This document shows positions 13,044-22,202 of a stretch of 60,300 nucleotides of DNA, piece by piece. The notes under the pieces are model-generated. The model worked only from the letters and a program-made list of their open reading frames with translations, was not told where the DNA came from and made no database searches. Both the position numbers and the translations under genes were made by a program. Source of the stretch: Oleiharenicola sp. (lineage in GTDB: Bacteria; Verrucomicrobiota; Verrucomicrobiia; Opitutales; Opitutaceae); the NCBI GenBank assembly GCA_025363455.1, contig JANYDW010000045.1:1-60300 (forward strand), read 5' to 3'. Position 1 is the first letter of the stretch. Each line of letters starts with the position of its first letter.

Positions 13044-15728
13044 GTGAGCAAGCCCACCCCTGCGACTCCCGAGCATCTGCGGCTGGCCGAGGATGCCGAC
13101 CGCAAGAAGAACTGGAAGCGGTGGGGTCCGTATCTGGCCGAGCGACAGTGGGGCACGGTGCGCGAGGATTACTCGGCCGACAGCGATGCGTGGAAGTATT
13201 TCCCCTTCGAGCAGGCGCAGAGCCGGGCCTATCGCTGGGGGGAGGACGGCCTGCTCGGCATCAGCGACCGCGAATGCCGGCTATGCTTCGCCCTCGCGCT
13301 CTGGAACGGCCGCGACCCGCGTCTGAAGGAGCGGCTGTTCGGGCTGTCGGGTCCGGAGGGCAACCACGGGGAGGATGTGAAGGAGGCGTATTTCTACACG
13401 GCCAGCACACCGACCCACAGCCACATGCGGGCGGTCTACCATTATCCGCAGGCGGAGTTTCCCTACGCCCGGCTCCGCCAGGAGAATGCCCGGCGTGGGC
13501 GGAACGAACCCGAGTTCGAACTCGAGGACACGGGGATCTTCGCCGGAAACCGCTACTTCGAGGTCGCGGTGGAATATGCGAAGGCCGGGCCCAACGACGT
13601 GCTGATCGAGATCGCGGCGAAAAATTGCGGGCCGGAGGCGGCGACGTTGCACCTGCTGCCGACATTATGGTTCCGCAACACCTGGTCGTGGGGCTGCAAG
13701 CACGAGGGCTGTGAGGTGAAGCCCCGTATGCAGCAGATCGTACCGGGTCAGGTGATGGCGCATCATCCCACGCTCGGCCGGTATTTCTGGGAGATCGAAC
13801 CGGCAGGGGGCAAGGCCGCGACCCTGCTGTTCACCGACAACGAGACCAATGTGCGGAAACTTTTTGGCGCGGACAATGCCGGGCCGCAGGTGAAGGACGC
13901 CTTTGATGACTTCGTGGTGCATGGCCGGGCGGAGGCGGTGAACCCGAAGCGCATTGGCACGAAGGCCGCCGCGCACCGCGTGCTGACGCTGGCGCCGGGC
14001 GAGGTGCAGGTCATGCGGCTGCGGCTCTATGACGACGCCGAGGCGCCGAAGCAGGCGTTCGGCGAGTCATTCGGGCAGGTCTGGGATCTGCGGCGGAGGG
14101 AAGCAGAGGAGTTCTACGCGACGGTGCTGCCGCCCTGCGTGAGCGACGATGAGCGCAACGTGGCCCGGCAGGCCTTCGCGGGCCTGCTGTGGTCGAAGCA
14201 GTTTTATCACTTCATCGTGGCCGACTGGCTGGAGGGCGATCCGGCGCAACCGGCGCCGCCCGCGGCGCGACGCAGCGGGCGCAACAGCGACTGGCCGCAC
14301 CTGTTCAATCGCGACATCATCTCGATGCCGGACAAGTGGGAGTATCCGTGGTTCGCCGCGTGGGACCTGGCTTTCCACATGATCCCGTTTGCGCGGATCG
14401 ACCCGCACTTTGCCAAGGAGCAGCTGAACCTCTTCCTGCGCGAGTGGTACATGCACCCGAACGGCCAGATCCCAGCCTACGAGTGGAACTTTTCCGACGT
14501 GAACCCACCGGTGCACGCGTGGGCCTGCTGGCGCGTCTACAAGATGACCGGACCCCGCGGCGGCCGCGACCGGCTCTTCCTGGCGCGGGTGTTTCAGAAA
14601 TTGTTGGTGAATTTCACGTGGTGGGTGAACCGCAAGGACCCGGGCGGGAAGCACCTGTTCTCGGGCGGATTCCTCGGCCTCGACAACATCGGGGTGTTCG
14701 ATCGCTCCAAGCCCCTGCCGACCGGTGGCTCGCTGGAGCAGGCCGACGGGACGGCGTGGATGGCATTTTATTGCAGCACGATGCTGGCGATGGCGCTGGA
14801 ACTGGCGGAGGGTGACCCGGCCTACGAGGACATCGCGTCGAAGTTCTTCGAGCATTTCGTGGCCATCGCCGATGCGATGAACCGCCTTGGCGGCACCGGG
14901 CTGTGGCACGAGGAGGACGGTTTCTATTACGACCAGCTCAAGATGGACGGAAAATCATTCCCGCTGCGGCTGCGGTCGATGGTGGGCATCATTCCGTTGT
15001 TCGCGGTCGAATTCATCGAGGAGGAACGGCTGGATAAGCTGCCGGGTTTCGCGAAGCGCACGCGGTGGTTCCTCGAGAATCGCAAGGATCTGGCCGCGCA
15101 CATTTCCTACATGACGCGGGGCAAGACAGACAAGGGGCTGCGCCTGCTGGCGATCCCGTCACGAGACCGGCTGGAACGGATGCTGAAGTATGTCTTCGAC
15201 GAGAAGGAATTTCTTTCGCCCTATGGGGTGAGGTCGCTCTCGAAAGTCTATCAGGACCACCCGTTCGTGTTGCAGGCTGGTGGGCAGGAATACCGGGTGG
15301 GCTACGTGCCCGGGGAGTCCGATTCCGGGCTGTTTGGCGGCAATTCCAACTGGCGCGGCCCAGTGTGGTTTCCGACCAACTTTCTGCTGATCGAGGCGCT
15401 GGAGCGCTACCATCACTTTTACGGCGACAGCCTGATGGTGGAGTTTCCGACGGGCAGCGGGCACAAGATTACCCTGAAAGCAGCGGCGCAGGAGCTGTCG
15501 CGCCGGCTGGTCATGCTGTTCGTACCGGGCGGGGATGGCAGCAGGGCCTGTCATGGGGGAGGGCCTCAGGCAGGTAATGAGGCTCGCCTGAAGGACATGG
15601 TCCTCTTCCATGAGTATTTCCACGGCGAGACTGGCCAAGGTCTGGGGGCTAGTCATCAGACAGGTTGGACAGCCTTGGTAGCGCGATTGATCGAGGGTTC
15701 AGGCCTCGAACAGACCCGAAAGTTATAA
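13044..15728 (+). CDS. GH63-type glucosidase (MGH1-like glycoside hydrolase)
   Basis: An 894-residue protein with GTG start and no signal peptide, therefore cytoplasmic. The N-terminal 350 residues are a beta-rich domain (DADRKKNWKRWGPYLAERQW, EDYSADSDAWKYFPFEQAQS), and the C-terminal (alpha/alpha)6 toroid contains WSKQFYHFIV, NRDIISMPDKWEYPWFAAWD and GLDNIGVFDRSKPLPTG, then SLEQADGTAWMAFY and GNSNWRGPVWFPTNFLLIEA. This is the pattern of the bacterial GH63/MGH1-like glucosidase family, with W-E-Y-P-W-F-A-A-W-D giving a probable catalytic Asp. Substrates in the family include alpha-glucosides and glucosylglycerate; which applies here is unknown. A weak hairpin at 15751-15772 follows. Confidence 0.85.
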   Translation: MSKPTPATPEHLRLAEDADRKKNWKRWGPYLAERQWGTVREDYSADSDAWKYFPFEQAQSRAYRWGEDGLLGISDRECRLCFALALWNGRDPRLKERLFGLSGPEGNHGEDVKEAYFYTASTPTHSHMRAVYHYPQAEFPYARLRQENARRGRNEPEFELEDTGIFAGNRYFEVAVEYAKAGPNDVLIEIAAKNCGPEAATLHLLPTLWFRNTWSWGCKHEGCEVKPRMQQIVPGQVMAHHPTLGRYFWEIEPAGGKAATLLFTDNETNVRKLFGADNAGPQVKDAFDDFVVHGRAEAVNPKRIGTKAAAHRVLTLAPGEVQVMRLRLYDDAEAPKQAFGESFGQVWDLRRREAEEFYATVLPPCVSDDERNVARQAFAGLLWSKQFYHFIVADWLEGDPAQPAPPAARRSGRNSDWPHLFNRDIISMPDKWEYPWFAAWDLAFHMIPFARIDPHFAKEQLNLFLREWYMHPNGQIPAYEWNFSDVNPPVHAWACWRVYKMTGPRGGRDRLFLARVFQKLLVNFTWWVNRKDPGGKHLFSGGFLGLDNIGVFDRSKPLPTGGSLEQADGTAWMAFYCSTMLAMALELAEGDPAYEDIASKFFEHFVAIADAMNRLGGTGLWHEEDGFYYDQLKMDGKSFPLRLRSMVGIIPLFAVEFIEEERLDKLPGFAKRTRWFLENRKDLAAHISYMTRGKTDKGLRLLAIPSRDRLERMLKYVFDEKEFLSPYGVRSLSKVYQDHPFVLQAGGQEYRVGYVPGESDSGLFGGNSNWRGPVWFPTNFLLIEALERYHHFYGDSLMVEFPTGSGHKITLKAAAQELSRRLVMLFVPGGDGSRACHGGGPQAGNEARLKDMVLFHEYFHGETGQGLGASHQTGWTALVARLIEGSGLEQTRKL

Positions 15729-15887
15729 AGATTTTTGGGCAAGAACGGCACGTAAAAGACGCGCTTTTTACGGGAGCCGGAAACGATTTAGTCAAAAGAG
15801 TGTCACCCAGTCGCTAAGTCATTTTTACAGGAGAAAATCCTGCTTGTCGGGGTCTGGTAGTTGCTCTTTGTGCGAGCCACCTGCGAC

Positions 15888-16568
15888 ATGAAAAGACTCC
15901 TCACATACATTCTCCTGTTGATCTCCGTTCTGGGTTTTACACTTAAAGCCCGGGCCGACGACCGGTGGGAGACATTGCGGGCGATCAACTGGGTCGAGAA
16001 TCCCACCAACCACACCAGAATGGGCCGATTTGGCGAACTGGGGCCCTACCAGTTCCGGTCGGCCACGTGGCGAATGCACACCAGAAAGTCCTTCTCACTG
16101 GCGACCCAGCGCGAGGCGGCCGACGAGGTCGCTGTTATGCACTACGAGTGGATCAAGCGCTCGCTGGAGAAGGCCGGGGTGGACGCCAGTGCGTTCAACA
16201 TCGCCATGGCTTGGAACACCGGGGTGGACAACGTCGTGAACGGCCGGGCGCCGGACGTCAGCTACGACTACGCGGAGCGGGTCACCAACCTCGTGCAGAA
16301 TTTCAAACGGAATGCGGCCCGGGTGCCGGTCGAAAACATCGCGGCGGTCCAGGCGATCCCGGTCCAGCGGCCGGTCATCGGCATGGTGCACTTTGCCGTG
16401 CTGCCGGATGCCCCGCGCTTCGAGATTGTGCTGCCGCCACCGGCTCCGGACCCGGTGGTTTACACGAATCGCGAGCCCGCCCCGGTCAACGCTTCGCCGC
16501 TCTTCGTGGTCACGACCACGGCGACACTGACCCCGCAGTTCAACCTGCTGGCGAGGTTGTCCAACTAG
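15888..16568 (+). CDS. secreted lysozyme-like/transglycosylase-like protein
   Basis: A 226-residue exported protein. The ATG at 15888 gives a clear signal peptide (MKRLLTYILLLISVLGFTLK, cleavage near ARA). The mature N-terminal half, WETLRAINWVENPTNHTRMG, then GRFGELGPYQFRSATWRMHT and AMAWNTGVDNVV, recalls lysozyme-like folds, in which a Glu follows the first helix and G-x-x-G-P-Y-Q-F/I forms the substrate loop. WVENP would give the catalytic Glu. The C-terminal 80 residues are Pro/Val-rich and probably unstructured. Function is inferred from motif only. The gene is convergent with the HAD gene, with a palindrome between them. Confidence 0.6.
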   Translation: MKRLLTYILLLISVLGFTLKARADDRWETLRAINWVENPTNHTRMGRFGELGPYQFRSATWRMHTRKSFSLATQREAADEVAVMHYEWIKRSLEKAGVDASAFNIAMAWNTGVDNVVNGRAPDVSYDYAERVTNLVQNFKRNAARVPVENIAAVQAIPVQRPVIGMVHFAVLPDAPRFEIVLPPPAPDPVVYTNREPAPVNASPLFVVTTTATLTPQFNLLARLSN

Positions 16569-16592
16569 GAGTCAACGGTCAGCAGGTTTGAC

Positions 16593-16652
16593 TGTAACGG
16601 CGCTCTATGAGCGCCGGCACTCCATCCGGCGGTCACAGACCGCCGCTACAGC
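16593..16652. repeat. imperfect palindrome between convergent genes
   Basis: CTGTAACGGCGCTCTATGAG on the left pairs with a right arm ending CGGTCACAGACCGCCGCTAC plus AG. The arms match except for a few bases. It lies between two convergent stops, where it could act as a terminator in both directions. It resembles short REP-type repeats. Confidence 0.6.
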
Positions 16653-16672
16653 ACAAGGCACGCGCTGCGACC

Positions 16673-17698
16673 CTATTCCAGAAAGGAAATCTGCTTGGGC
16701 GACTTGCCGGCCTTACGGACTGCCTCCTCCTCGGGCGTGGAGCTGAGGTGTCGGGGCGGGCGGGTCATGCGCGTGGCTACGGCGGCCTCGCGGTCGCTCA
16801 CGATGCGGTCACACATCTTCTCAATCTGCAGGTGGAGCCAGTGGGTGGTGGCGCTGTTCTCGCTGTAGTCGGCCGGGCCATAATGGTCGATGCGGCCCGT
16901 CTGCCGCAAGCGGTCATTCTGCTCGAACTCGGCGCGCACGGCGGGATTGTAGACGGCGTAGGTCCTGCCGCCGCCCTTCTTGACGACGGAGAAGCTCGGG
17001 ACGTCGCTCGGGCCGTCGGCGATGTAGATCATGTTCTGGAGCGGGATGCGGCGATCCTCCGGGGTGACCTTGGCGTTGACGTCGATCGCGGGGTTGCGGT
17101 TCGTGCCCTTGTTGATCTCGAAGATGGCGCGGGTCTTGGTGGTGTTGTCGATCATGACGCCGATCTGGGCGATCTCGGCGGCGGCATCGAGGGTCATCTC
17201 CTTCTGCTTGAGGAAACCGGGGCGGAGGGGGTTCTCGATGAATTCGCAGGCCCAGATGGCGTCGATGTGCGGGGCAAGGGCGCTGCCGCGAATCATCTCG
17301 GCGAGGCCCGTGCTGACAACATAGTGCTCGAGCTGGATCTCATGTTTGGCGTATTCGGGCTTGGCTTTCACCCAGGCGCGCGACGAGGCGAAGAATCCAG
17401 GCAGGCCGGGGTACAAGCCGATCTCCTGGCCGCACTCGCGGAGGATCTTGTTGTTGAGGCCGGCCATCTTCCCCGCGATCACGTAGGTGAGCAGGTGGTT
17501 GAGGTAGCTGATCTCGGGCGAGATATTGTACCCACGCTTCCGGTAGTTCTCCGCGAGGGCGTTGGTCTCCGCCCAGAAGGTGGCCTCGTCGATGCCGTAG
17601 CGACGGAAAAGCGGCGCCTGCATGTAGGCCGGGATCAAAGTCTTGTCAAAATCCCAGACGCAGGCGATGATGTTCTGAGTGAAGAGCGTAGAGGCCAT
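16673..17698 (-). CDS. HAD-superfamily hydrolase
   Basis: A 341-residue cytoplasmic protein with haloacid dehalogenase motifs: motif I WDFDKTLIP at 15-23 with the nucleophile Asp, and motif III/IV MIYIADGPSDVPSF at about 225-238, giving the magnesium-binding Asp pair. The large cap region between about 30 and 210 includes YGIDEATFWAETNALAENYR and LYPGLPGFFA. The family contains phosphatases; the substrate cannot be predicted. The C-terminal tail (TRPPRHLSSTPEEEAVRKAG) is polar. The protein is transcribed away from prfA, sharing a 107-bp divergent intergenic region. Confidence 0.82.
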   Translation of the reverse strand: MASTLFTQNIIACVWDFDKTLIPAYMQAPLFRRYGIDEATFWAETNALAENYRKRGYNISPEISYLNHLLTYVIAGKMAGLNNKILRECGQEIGLYPGLPGFFASSRAWVKAKPEYAKHEIQLEHYVVSTGLAEMIRGSALAPHIDAIWACEFIENPLRPGFLKQKEMTLDAAAEIAQIGVMIDNTTKTRAIFEINKGTNRNPAIDVNAKVTPEDRRIPLQNMIYIADGPSDVPSFSVVKKGGGRTYAVYNPAVRAEFEQNDRLRQTGRIDHYGPADYSENSATTHWLHLQIEKMCDRIVSDREAAVATRMTRPPRHLSSTPEEEAVRKAGKSPKQISFLE

Positions 17699-17805
17699 CG
17701 CGGATATATTCTACTAGACGGCGAGTATGCCGTTCAGCTTGGCCGTTGATAAAGCCGCCGTCTGCGGCTTAAGCAATTCACAATTTTCCCGTCCCCCTTT
17801 CCCGC

Positions 17806-18927
17806 ATGGATCAGCTTCCCGACATCATCACTTTCCGCCGCCGCCTCGACGAACTCGATGCGCAGATGGCGGACCCGTCGTTCTACACCAACCCGCGCAA
17901 GGCGGCGGACATCTCGCGCGAGCAGCAGGGCCTGCGGCAGATGACCGACAATTACCAAGTCTACGAACGGATGGGCCGGGACCTGGAGGACCACGCCAAG
18001 CTGATCAAGGATCCGCGCGCCGATGCCGAGTTGCGCGCCCTGGCCCAGCAGGAAATCCCAGACCTGACGCAACAACGCGAGACGCTGAAGCAGTCAATTC
18101 TCCTCGCGATGATCCCTCCGGAACCGTCCGATTCGCGCAACACGGTGTTTGAAATTCGCGCCGGCACGGGCGGGGACGAGGCCAGCCTCTTTGCCGCCGA
18201 ACTCTACCGGCTCTACACCAAGTATGCCGAGGGGCGCGGTTGGAAGATCCAGCCCATGAGCTCCAGCGCCTCCGACCGCGGCGGGTTGAAGGAGGTCATC
18301 TTCCTCATCACGGGGCAGCAGGTCTACAAGCAGCTCAAATACGAGAGCGGCGTGCACCGCGTGCAACGGATTCCCGTCACCGAGGCGAATGGCCGCATCC
18401 ACACCTCCACGATCACCGTCGCCGTGCTGCCCGAGGCCGAGGAGGTGGACGTGCAGATCGATCCGCAGGATCTGGACGTCACGGTGATGCGGGCCAGCGG
18501 ACCGGGCGGGCAGGGGGTCAACACGACCGACTCGGCGGTACGCCTCGTGCACAAGCCGAGCGGACTGACTGTTTACTGCGCCGACGACCGCTCGCAGATC
18601 AAGAACAAGGCGCGCGCCATGGCGGTGCTGCGTTCGCGCTTGCTCAAGCTTAAGGAGGACGAAGAGCAGGCCAAGTATGCCGCCCAGCGCCGCACGCAGA
18701 TCGGCACCGGCGGACGCAGTGAACGCATCCGCACCTATAATTTTCCGCAGAACCGCCTCACCGACCACCGGATCGGCCTGACACTCTACAACCTGCCCGC
18801 GGTCATGGAGGGCGACATTGATCCGATCATCACCGCACTGCAGCGGGCGGACTTCGAGGAGAAGCTGGCTCTGCTGACCGGAGGACCGTTGCCCGTGCGG
18901 ACCGGCCCTGTCGGGGACGACGAGTAA
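17806..18927 (+). CDS. prfA: peptide chain release factor 1
   Basis: A 373-residue class I release factor. It has the RF1 features: N-terminal helical domain, GTGGDEASLFAAELYRLY, and the peptidyl-tRNA hydrolysis motif ASGPGGQGVNTTDSAVRLVH with the GGQ whose Gln is methylated. The domain 2 anticodon-mimic region should hold P-x-T for UAG/UAA reading; here it is RIPVTEANGRIHTST. RF1 rather than RF2 is supported by the absence of an internal frameshift and by the neighbour. The next gene, prmC, starts 3 bp after the stop and encodes the enzyme that methylates the GGQ glutamine. Confidence 0.95.
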   Translation: MDQLPDIITFRRRLDELDAQMADPSFYTNPRKAADISREQQGLRQMTDNYQVYERMGRDLEDHAKLIKDPRADAELRALAQQEIPDLTQQRETLKQSILLAMIPPEPSDSRNTVFEIRAGTGGDEASLFAAELYRLYTKYAEGRGWKIQPMSSSASDRGGLKEVIFLITGQQVYKQLKYESGVHRVQRIPVTEANGRIHTSTITVAVLPEAEEVDVQIDPQDLDVTVMRASGPGGQGVNTTDSAVRLVHKPSGLTVYCADDRSQIKNKARAMAVLRSRLLKLKEDEEQAKYAAQRRTQIGTGGRSERIRTYNFPQNRLTDHRIGLTLYNLPAVMEGDIDPIITALQRADFEEKLALLTGGPLPVRTGPVGDDE

Positions 18928-18930
18928 GCC

Positions 18931-19776
18931 ATGCTGACCGTACTCGAGATCATCAAGCGCACGACTGAGTTCCTCGAGAAACGAGGCGTCGAGGGCGCGC
19001 GGTTGAACAGCGAGCTGCTCATCGGTCATGCGCTCGGGCTGAAGCGCATGCAGCTTTACTTGCAGTTCGAGCGTCCCTTGACCGAACCGGAACTGGAGAA
19101 AATCCGCCCGCTGGTGAAACGGCGCAGCAATCGCGAGCCGCTGCAATATATCACCGGGGAGACCGAATTCTCCGGCTTGAAATTGAAGGTGGACCGGCGG
19201 GCGCTGATCCCACGGCCAGAGACCGAATATCTGATTGAAACCGTGCTGGGCCGGGTGACAGTCCCGCCGGCCTCCATCCTCGATTTGGGCACGGGCACCG
19301 GGGCCATCGCGCTGGTGCTGGCGACCAAGTATCCGGCCGCGACCGTCACGGCGGTGGACAAGAGTGTGGAGGCGCTGGCGCTGGCGCGCGAAAACGCGGA
19401 GGTGCTGGGTCTGGCCCCCCGCGTGAGCTTCATGGAGTCCAATTGGTTCACGGCCTTGCCGGCGGAGGCACGCTATGAATTAATTGTCGCGAACCCACCC
19501 TACCTTACGGACACGGAAATCCGGGAAGCTCAGCCAGAGGTGAAGGACTATGAGCCGCTGTCCGCCTTGGCGGCGGGAGAAAATGGCATGGCTGATCTCG
19601 TAAGCATCATCCGGGACGCCCGCGTGCATCTGGCTCCGGGCGGCTTGCTGGCTTGCGAGACGGGCATCGCCCAACATGCGCACTTGCGGCCACAGGCCGC
19701 CGCAGCCGGATACGCGCGGACGGAATCGCTGCGGGACCTGACAGGACGCGAGCGTTACCTGCTAGCCTTTGTGTAG
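18931..19776 (+). CDS. prmC: release factor glutamine methyltransferase
   Basis: A 281-residue SAM-dependent methyltransferase that modifies the Gln in the GGQ loop of RF1 and RF2. The N-terminal helical domain (LEIIKRTTEFLEKRGVEGAR, LLIGHALGLKRMQLYLQFER) is followed by the Rossmann domain with ILDLGTGTGAIAL (motif I) and the N5-glutamine signature VANPPYLTDTEI, the NPPY motif. It forms a two-gene unit with prfA. Its 3' end overlaps the convergent protease gene by 15 bp. Confidence 0.95.
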   Translation: MLTVLEIIKRTTEFLEKRGVEGARLNSELLIGHALGLKRMQLYLQFERPLTEPELEKIRPLVKRRSNREPLQYITGETEFSGLKLKVDRRALIPRPETEYLIETVLGRVTVPPASILDLGTGTGAIALVLATKYPAATVTAVDKSVEALALARENAEVLGLAPRVSFMESNWFTALPAEARYELIVANPPYLTDTEIREAQPEVKDYEPLSALAAGENGMADLVSIIRDARVHLAPGGLLACETGIAQHAHLRPQAAAAGYARTESLRDLTGRERYLLAFV

Positions 19777-22104
19777 GCTGGTGGCGGCGACCGGGGCTTG
19801 GGGGTCGACCCAGGCCAGCGGGTTGTTGTTCAGGCGCGTGGCGTCGGTGACAACACGGAGGGTCTCCCGCAAATGGACGTCCAGCTTGCTTTCTGTTTCG
19901 GGGTCGATGGCGTCGGTATCACCTTCGTCCGTGGTCGGGGCGGGAGTTGCTGCGGCGGTGGCGGGAGTGGCATTGGTGGTAGCTGCAGGGGCGGCAGGAG
20001 TAGCACCGGTGATGGCAACGGGCGTGGTAGCTGCAGGGGTGGTGGCAGGTGGGGTAGTTGCGGTAACTGGGGGTTTGGATGCCGCGGCGGCCGCCTCCGC
20101 CTTGAGAACGGAAGCGAGCTTCACCTCGTGCGAGACGTAGTTGGTCTTGGCCAGCCGATCGCGTTCCGTATTCAAGGTTTTCTGGAAGCCGTCATCCGCT
20201 TTCTTGAGGGCTTTGCGCTGCTCCAAATTGAGGGACACGGTTTTCTGTTCCTGGCGCTCCTTGAACCAGTCGATGTTCTTTTTCAAGTAGGCGAATTCCT
20301 CCAGTGAATCCTGCCGGGCGAGGCTGGCCTGGCGCAACGGCTGCACGAAAGTTTGGGCCAGGGGCTTGCCTTTGAAGCTGGTGGGTTTGATCTCGTCCCA
20401 CATGAGGGCGTGGGGCAGGCTGGATTCGCCAATGTTCGGGATATAGTCATCAATCGAGGGCAGGATGACGTCCGGGGTGACGCCCTTGTTCTGGGTGGAC
20501 GCGCCGTTGGGAAGGTAGAATTTGCGCACGGTGAGCTTGGCGGCGCCAGTGTTGGTCAGCTCCTGGCTCATGCGCGGTATGTAATTTTTCATTTCCAGCA
20601 CGGCCTGGACGGTGCCCTTGCCATGGGTGGAGCTGTCGCCGATGATGACGGCCCGACCATAGTTCTGCAGGGCACCGGCGAAGATTTCGGAGGCAGAAGC
20701 GCTGAAGCGCGACGTGAGGAGGGCGAGCGGCCCGTCATAGGCGACGGCCGGGTTGGTGTCGCTGTCCACGTTGATCTGGCCCTGGAAGTCGCGTTCCTGC
20801 ACAACGGGACCCTCCTTGATGAAGAGGCCCGTAAGGTTTACCGCTTCAGACAGCAGGCCGCCGCCATTGCGACGCAGGTCGATGACCAGGGCCTTGATGC
20901 CTTCGGCCTTGAGTTTGCCGATCAACTCGGCGACGTCCTGCGAGGCGGTGTTGCGCACATCCTCGGGGGCCGTGTCCTCGGGGGAGCCGTCATAAAAGGA
21001 GCGCAGCTCGATGACGCCTACACGTATGGTCTCGCCCTCTTTCTGGCCGGGGAGATCATAGGTCGTCGCGGTGGCGCGAGATTCATCCAGCTTGACCACG
21101 TCGCGGATGATGTGGACCTGCTTGGTTTGCGACGCATCGACGGCATTGTGGGGCAGAATGGTCAGGGTCACCTTGGTGCCCTTGGCCCCGCGGATCATGT
21201 CCACGATGCGGCGCAATTTCATGCCGATGATGTCGACCACCTCGCCGCCCTCCTGCTGCACGGCCACAATCTTGTCGTTCATATGGATCTGGCCGCTCAA
21301 GTCAGCCGGAGTGCCCGGTTTGATCTCGCGCACGATGCAATGATCCTCATCGAGGCCCAGCACCGCGCCAATCCCGACGAGCGAAAGCTTCATCTGGATG
21401 CTGAAGTCCTGCAGGGAATCGGCGGACAGGAAGTCGGAATGCGGGTCGTACATCCGCGTGAGGCTGGTGAGGAACATCTCCTGGATGTCGCGGGACTCGT
21501 AGTCGCCGAGGTTCTTCAGCATGCGCTCGTAGCGCTTGCGGAGGGTGGTCTTGGCATCCTCCACGGTCTTCTTGCCCAGCAGGTCATGGAGCATCTCGTA
21601 TTTGAGGCGTTTGCGCCACAGGTCGTCGGCCTCCCCGGCCGTGGCCGGGAATGCGCTTTTGCTGCGGTCAGGGGTGTAGGACTCCTGGGTGGTGAAATCG
21701 AACTCTTTGGGGAGTTCCGTGAAGATCCAGGAAGCGCGGGACTGGACGCGCTGTTCGTAGACCTTGTAGATGTCGAAGGCGGTATCGATGTTGCCCAGGT
21801 AGGTCAGGTCGGTCTCGATGCGCGGGCCGTACTGCTTGCGGAAGGCCTGCTCATCCCCCAAGGTGAAGAACAGCCGCTGGGGATCCAGTTCCTGCATATA
21901 GGCTGTGATGAGCTGGGGGTAGTCGGCCGTCGTGACCGCATCCTTGTTGTAGTGAAAGTACTCCAGCATCTGGACGAGGTAGCGGGTCTCGAGCTTCATG
22001 ACCGGGGTGGTCTTGAGTTCGCGATCCGGGACAGCGGCGAGGCCGAGGTTAGCCAGAACAAGGAGAAGGGCGGAGCCGGAAAGAAGGCGGGAGAGGAGTT
22101 TCAC
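19762..22104 (-). CDS. prc: tail-specific (carboxy-terminal processing) protease, S41A
   Basis: A 780-residue periplasmic protease. Signal peptide residues 1-23 (MKLLSRLLSGSALLLVLANL). The N-terminal Prc-type helical domain spans about 30-240 (YLVQMLEYFHYNKDAVTTAD, LTRMYDPHSDFLSADS), then comes a PDZ domain (GIGAVLGLDEDHCIVREIKP, GTPADLSGQI), then the S41 core with RRNGGGLLSEA, the nucleophile in SRFSASASEIFAGAL at about 465, and the Lys in STHGKGTVQ. It has a long Ala/Thr/Pro-rich linker near the end (ATTPPATTPAATTPVAITGA), unusual for the family, and a charged tail. E. coli Prc trims lipoproteins and degrades misfolded periplasmic proteins. Confidence 0.92.
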   Translation of the reverse strand: MKLLSRLLSGSALLLVLANLGLAAVPDRELKTTPVMKLETRYLVQMLEYFHYNKDAVTTADYPQLITAYMQELDPQRLFFTLGDEQAFRKQYGPRIETDLTYLGNIDTAFDIYKVYEQRVQSRASWIFTELPKEFDFTTQESYTPDRSKSAFPATAGEADDLWRKRLKYEMLHDLLGKKTVEDAKTTLRKRYERMLKNLGDYESRDIQEMFLTSLTRMYDPHSDFLSADSLQDFSIQMKLSLVGIGAVLGLDEDHCIVREIKPGTPADLSGQIHMNDKIVAVQQEGGEVVDIIGMKLRRIVDMIRGAKGTKVTLTILPHNAVDASQTKQVHIIRDVVKLDESRATATTYDLPGQKEGETIRVGVIELRSFYDGSPEDTAPEDVRNTASQDVAELIGKLKAEGIKALVIDLRRNGGGLLSEAVNLTGLFIKEGPVVQERDFQGQINVDSDTNPAVAYDGPLALLTSRFSASASEIFAGALQNYGRAVIIGDSSTHGKGTVQAVLEMKNYIPRMSQELTNTGAAKLTVRKFYLPNGASTQNKGVTPDVILPSIDDYIPNIGESSLPHALMWDEIKPTSFKGKPLAQTFVQPLRQASLARQDSLEEFAYLKKNIDWFKERQEQKTVSLNLEQRKALKKADDGFQKTLNTERDRLAKTNYVSHEVKLASVLKAEAAAAASKPPVTATTPPATTPAATTPVAITGATPAAPAATTNATPATAAATPAPTTDEGDTDAIDPETESKLDVHLRETLRVVTDATRLNNNPLAWVDPQAPVAATSLHKG

Positions 22105-22202
22105 GAGAGAGGGTTGGATAACGATCAGAGATTAGTGGCCGGATCGCGGGTTTTGTTTCCTTAATAGTGACGATCGGTCGCCCGACGTGATGAGTCGGCG
22201 GG

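Noticed and set aside
20353..22164. A 603-codon open frame on the plus strand across the prc gene
   Set aside because: Shadow of prc; the protein has no domain and the start has no ribosome-binding site.
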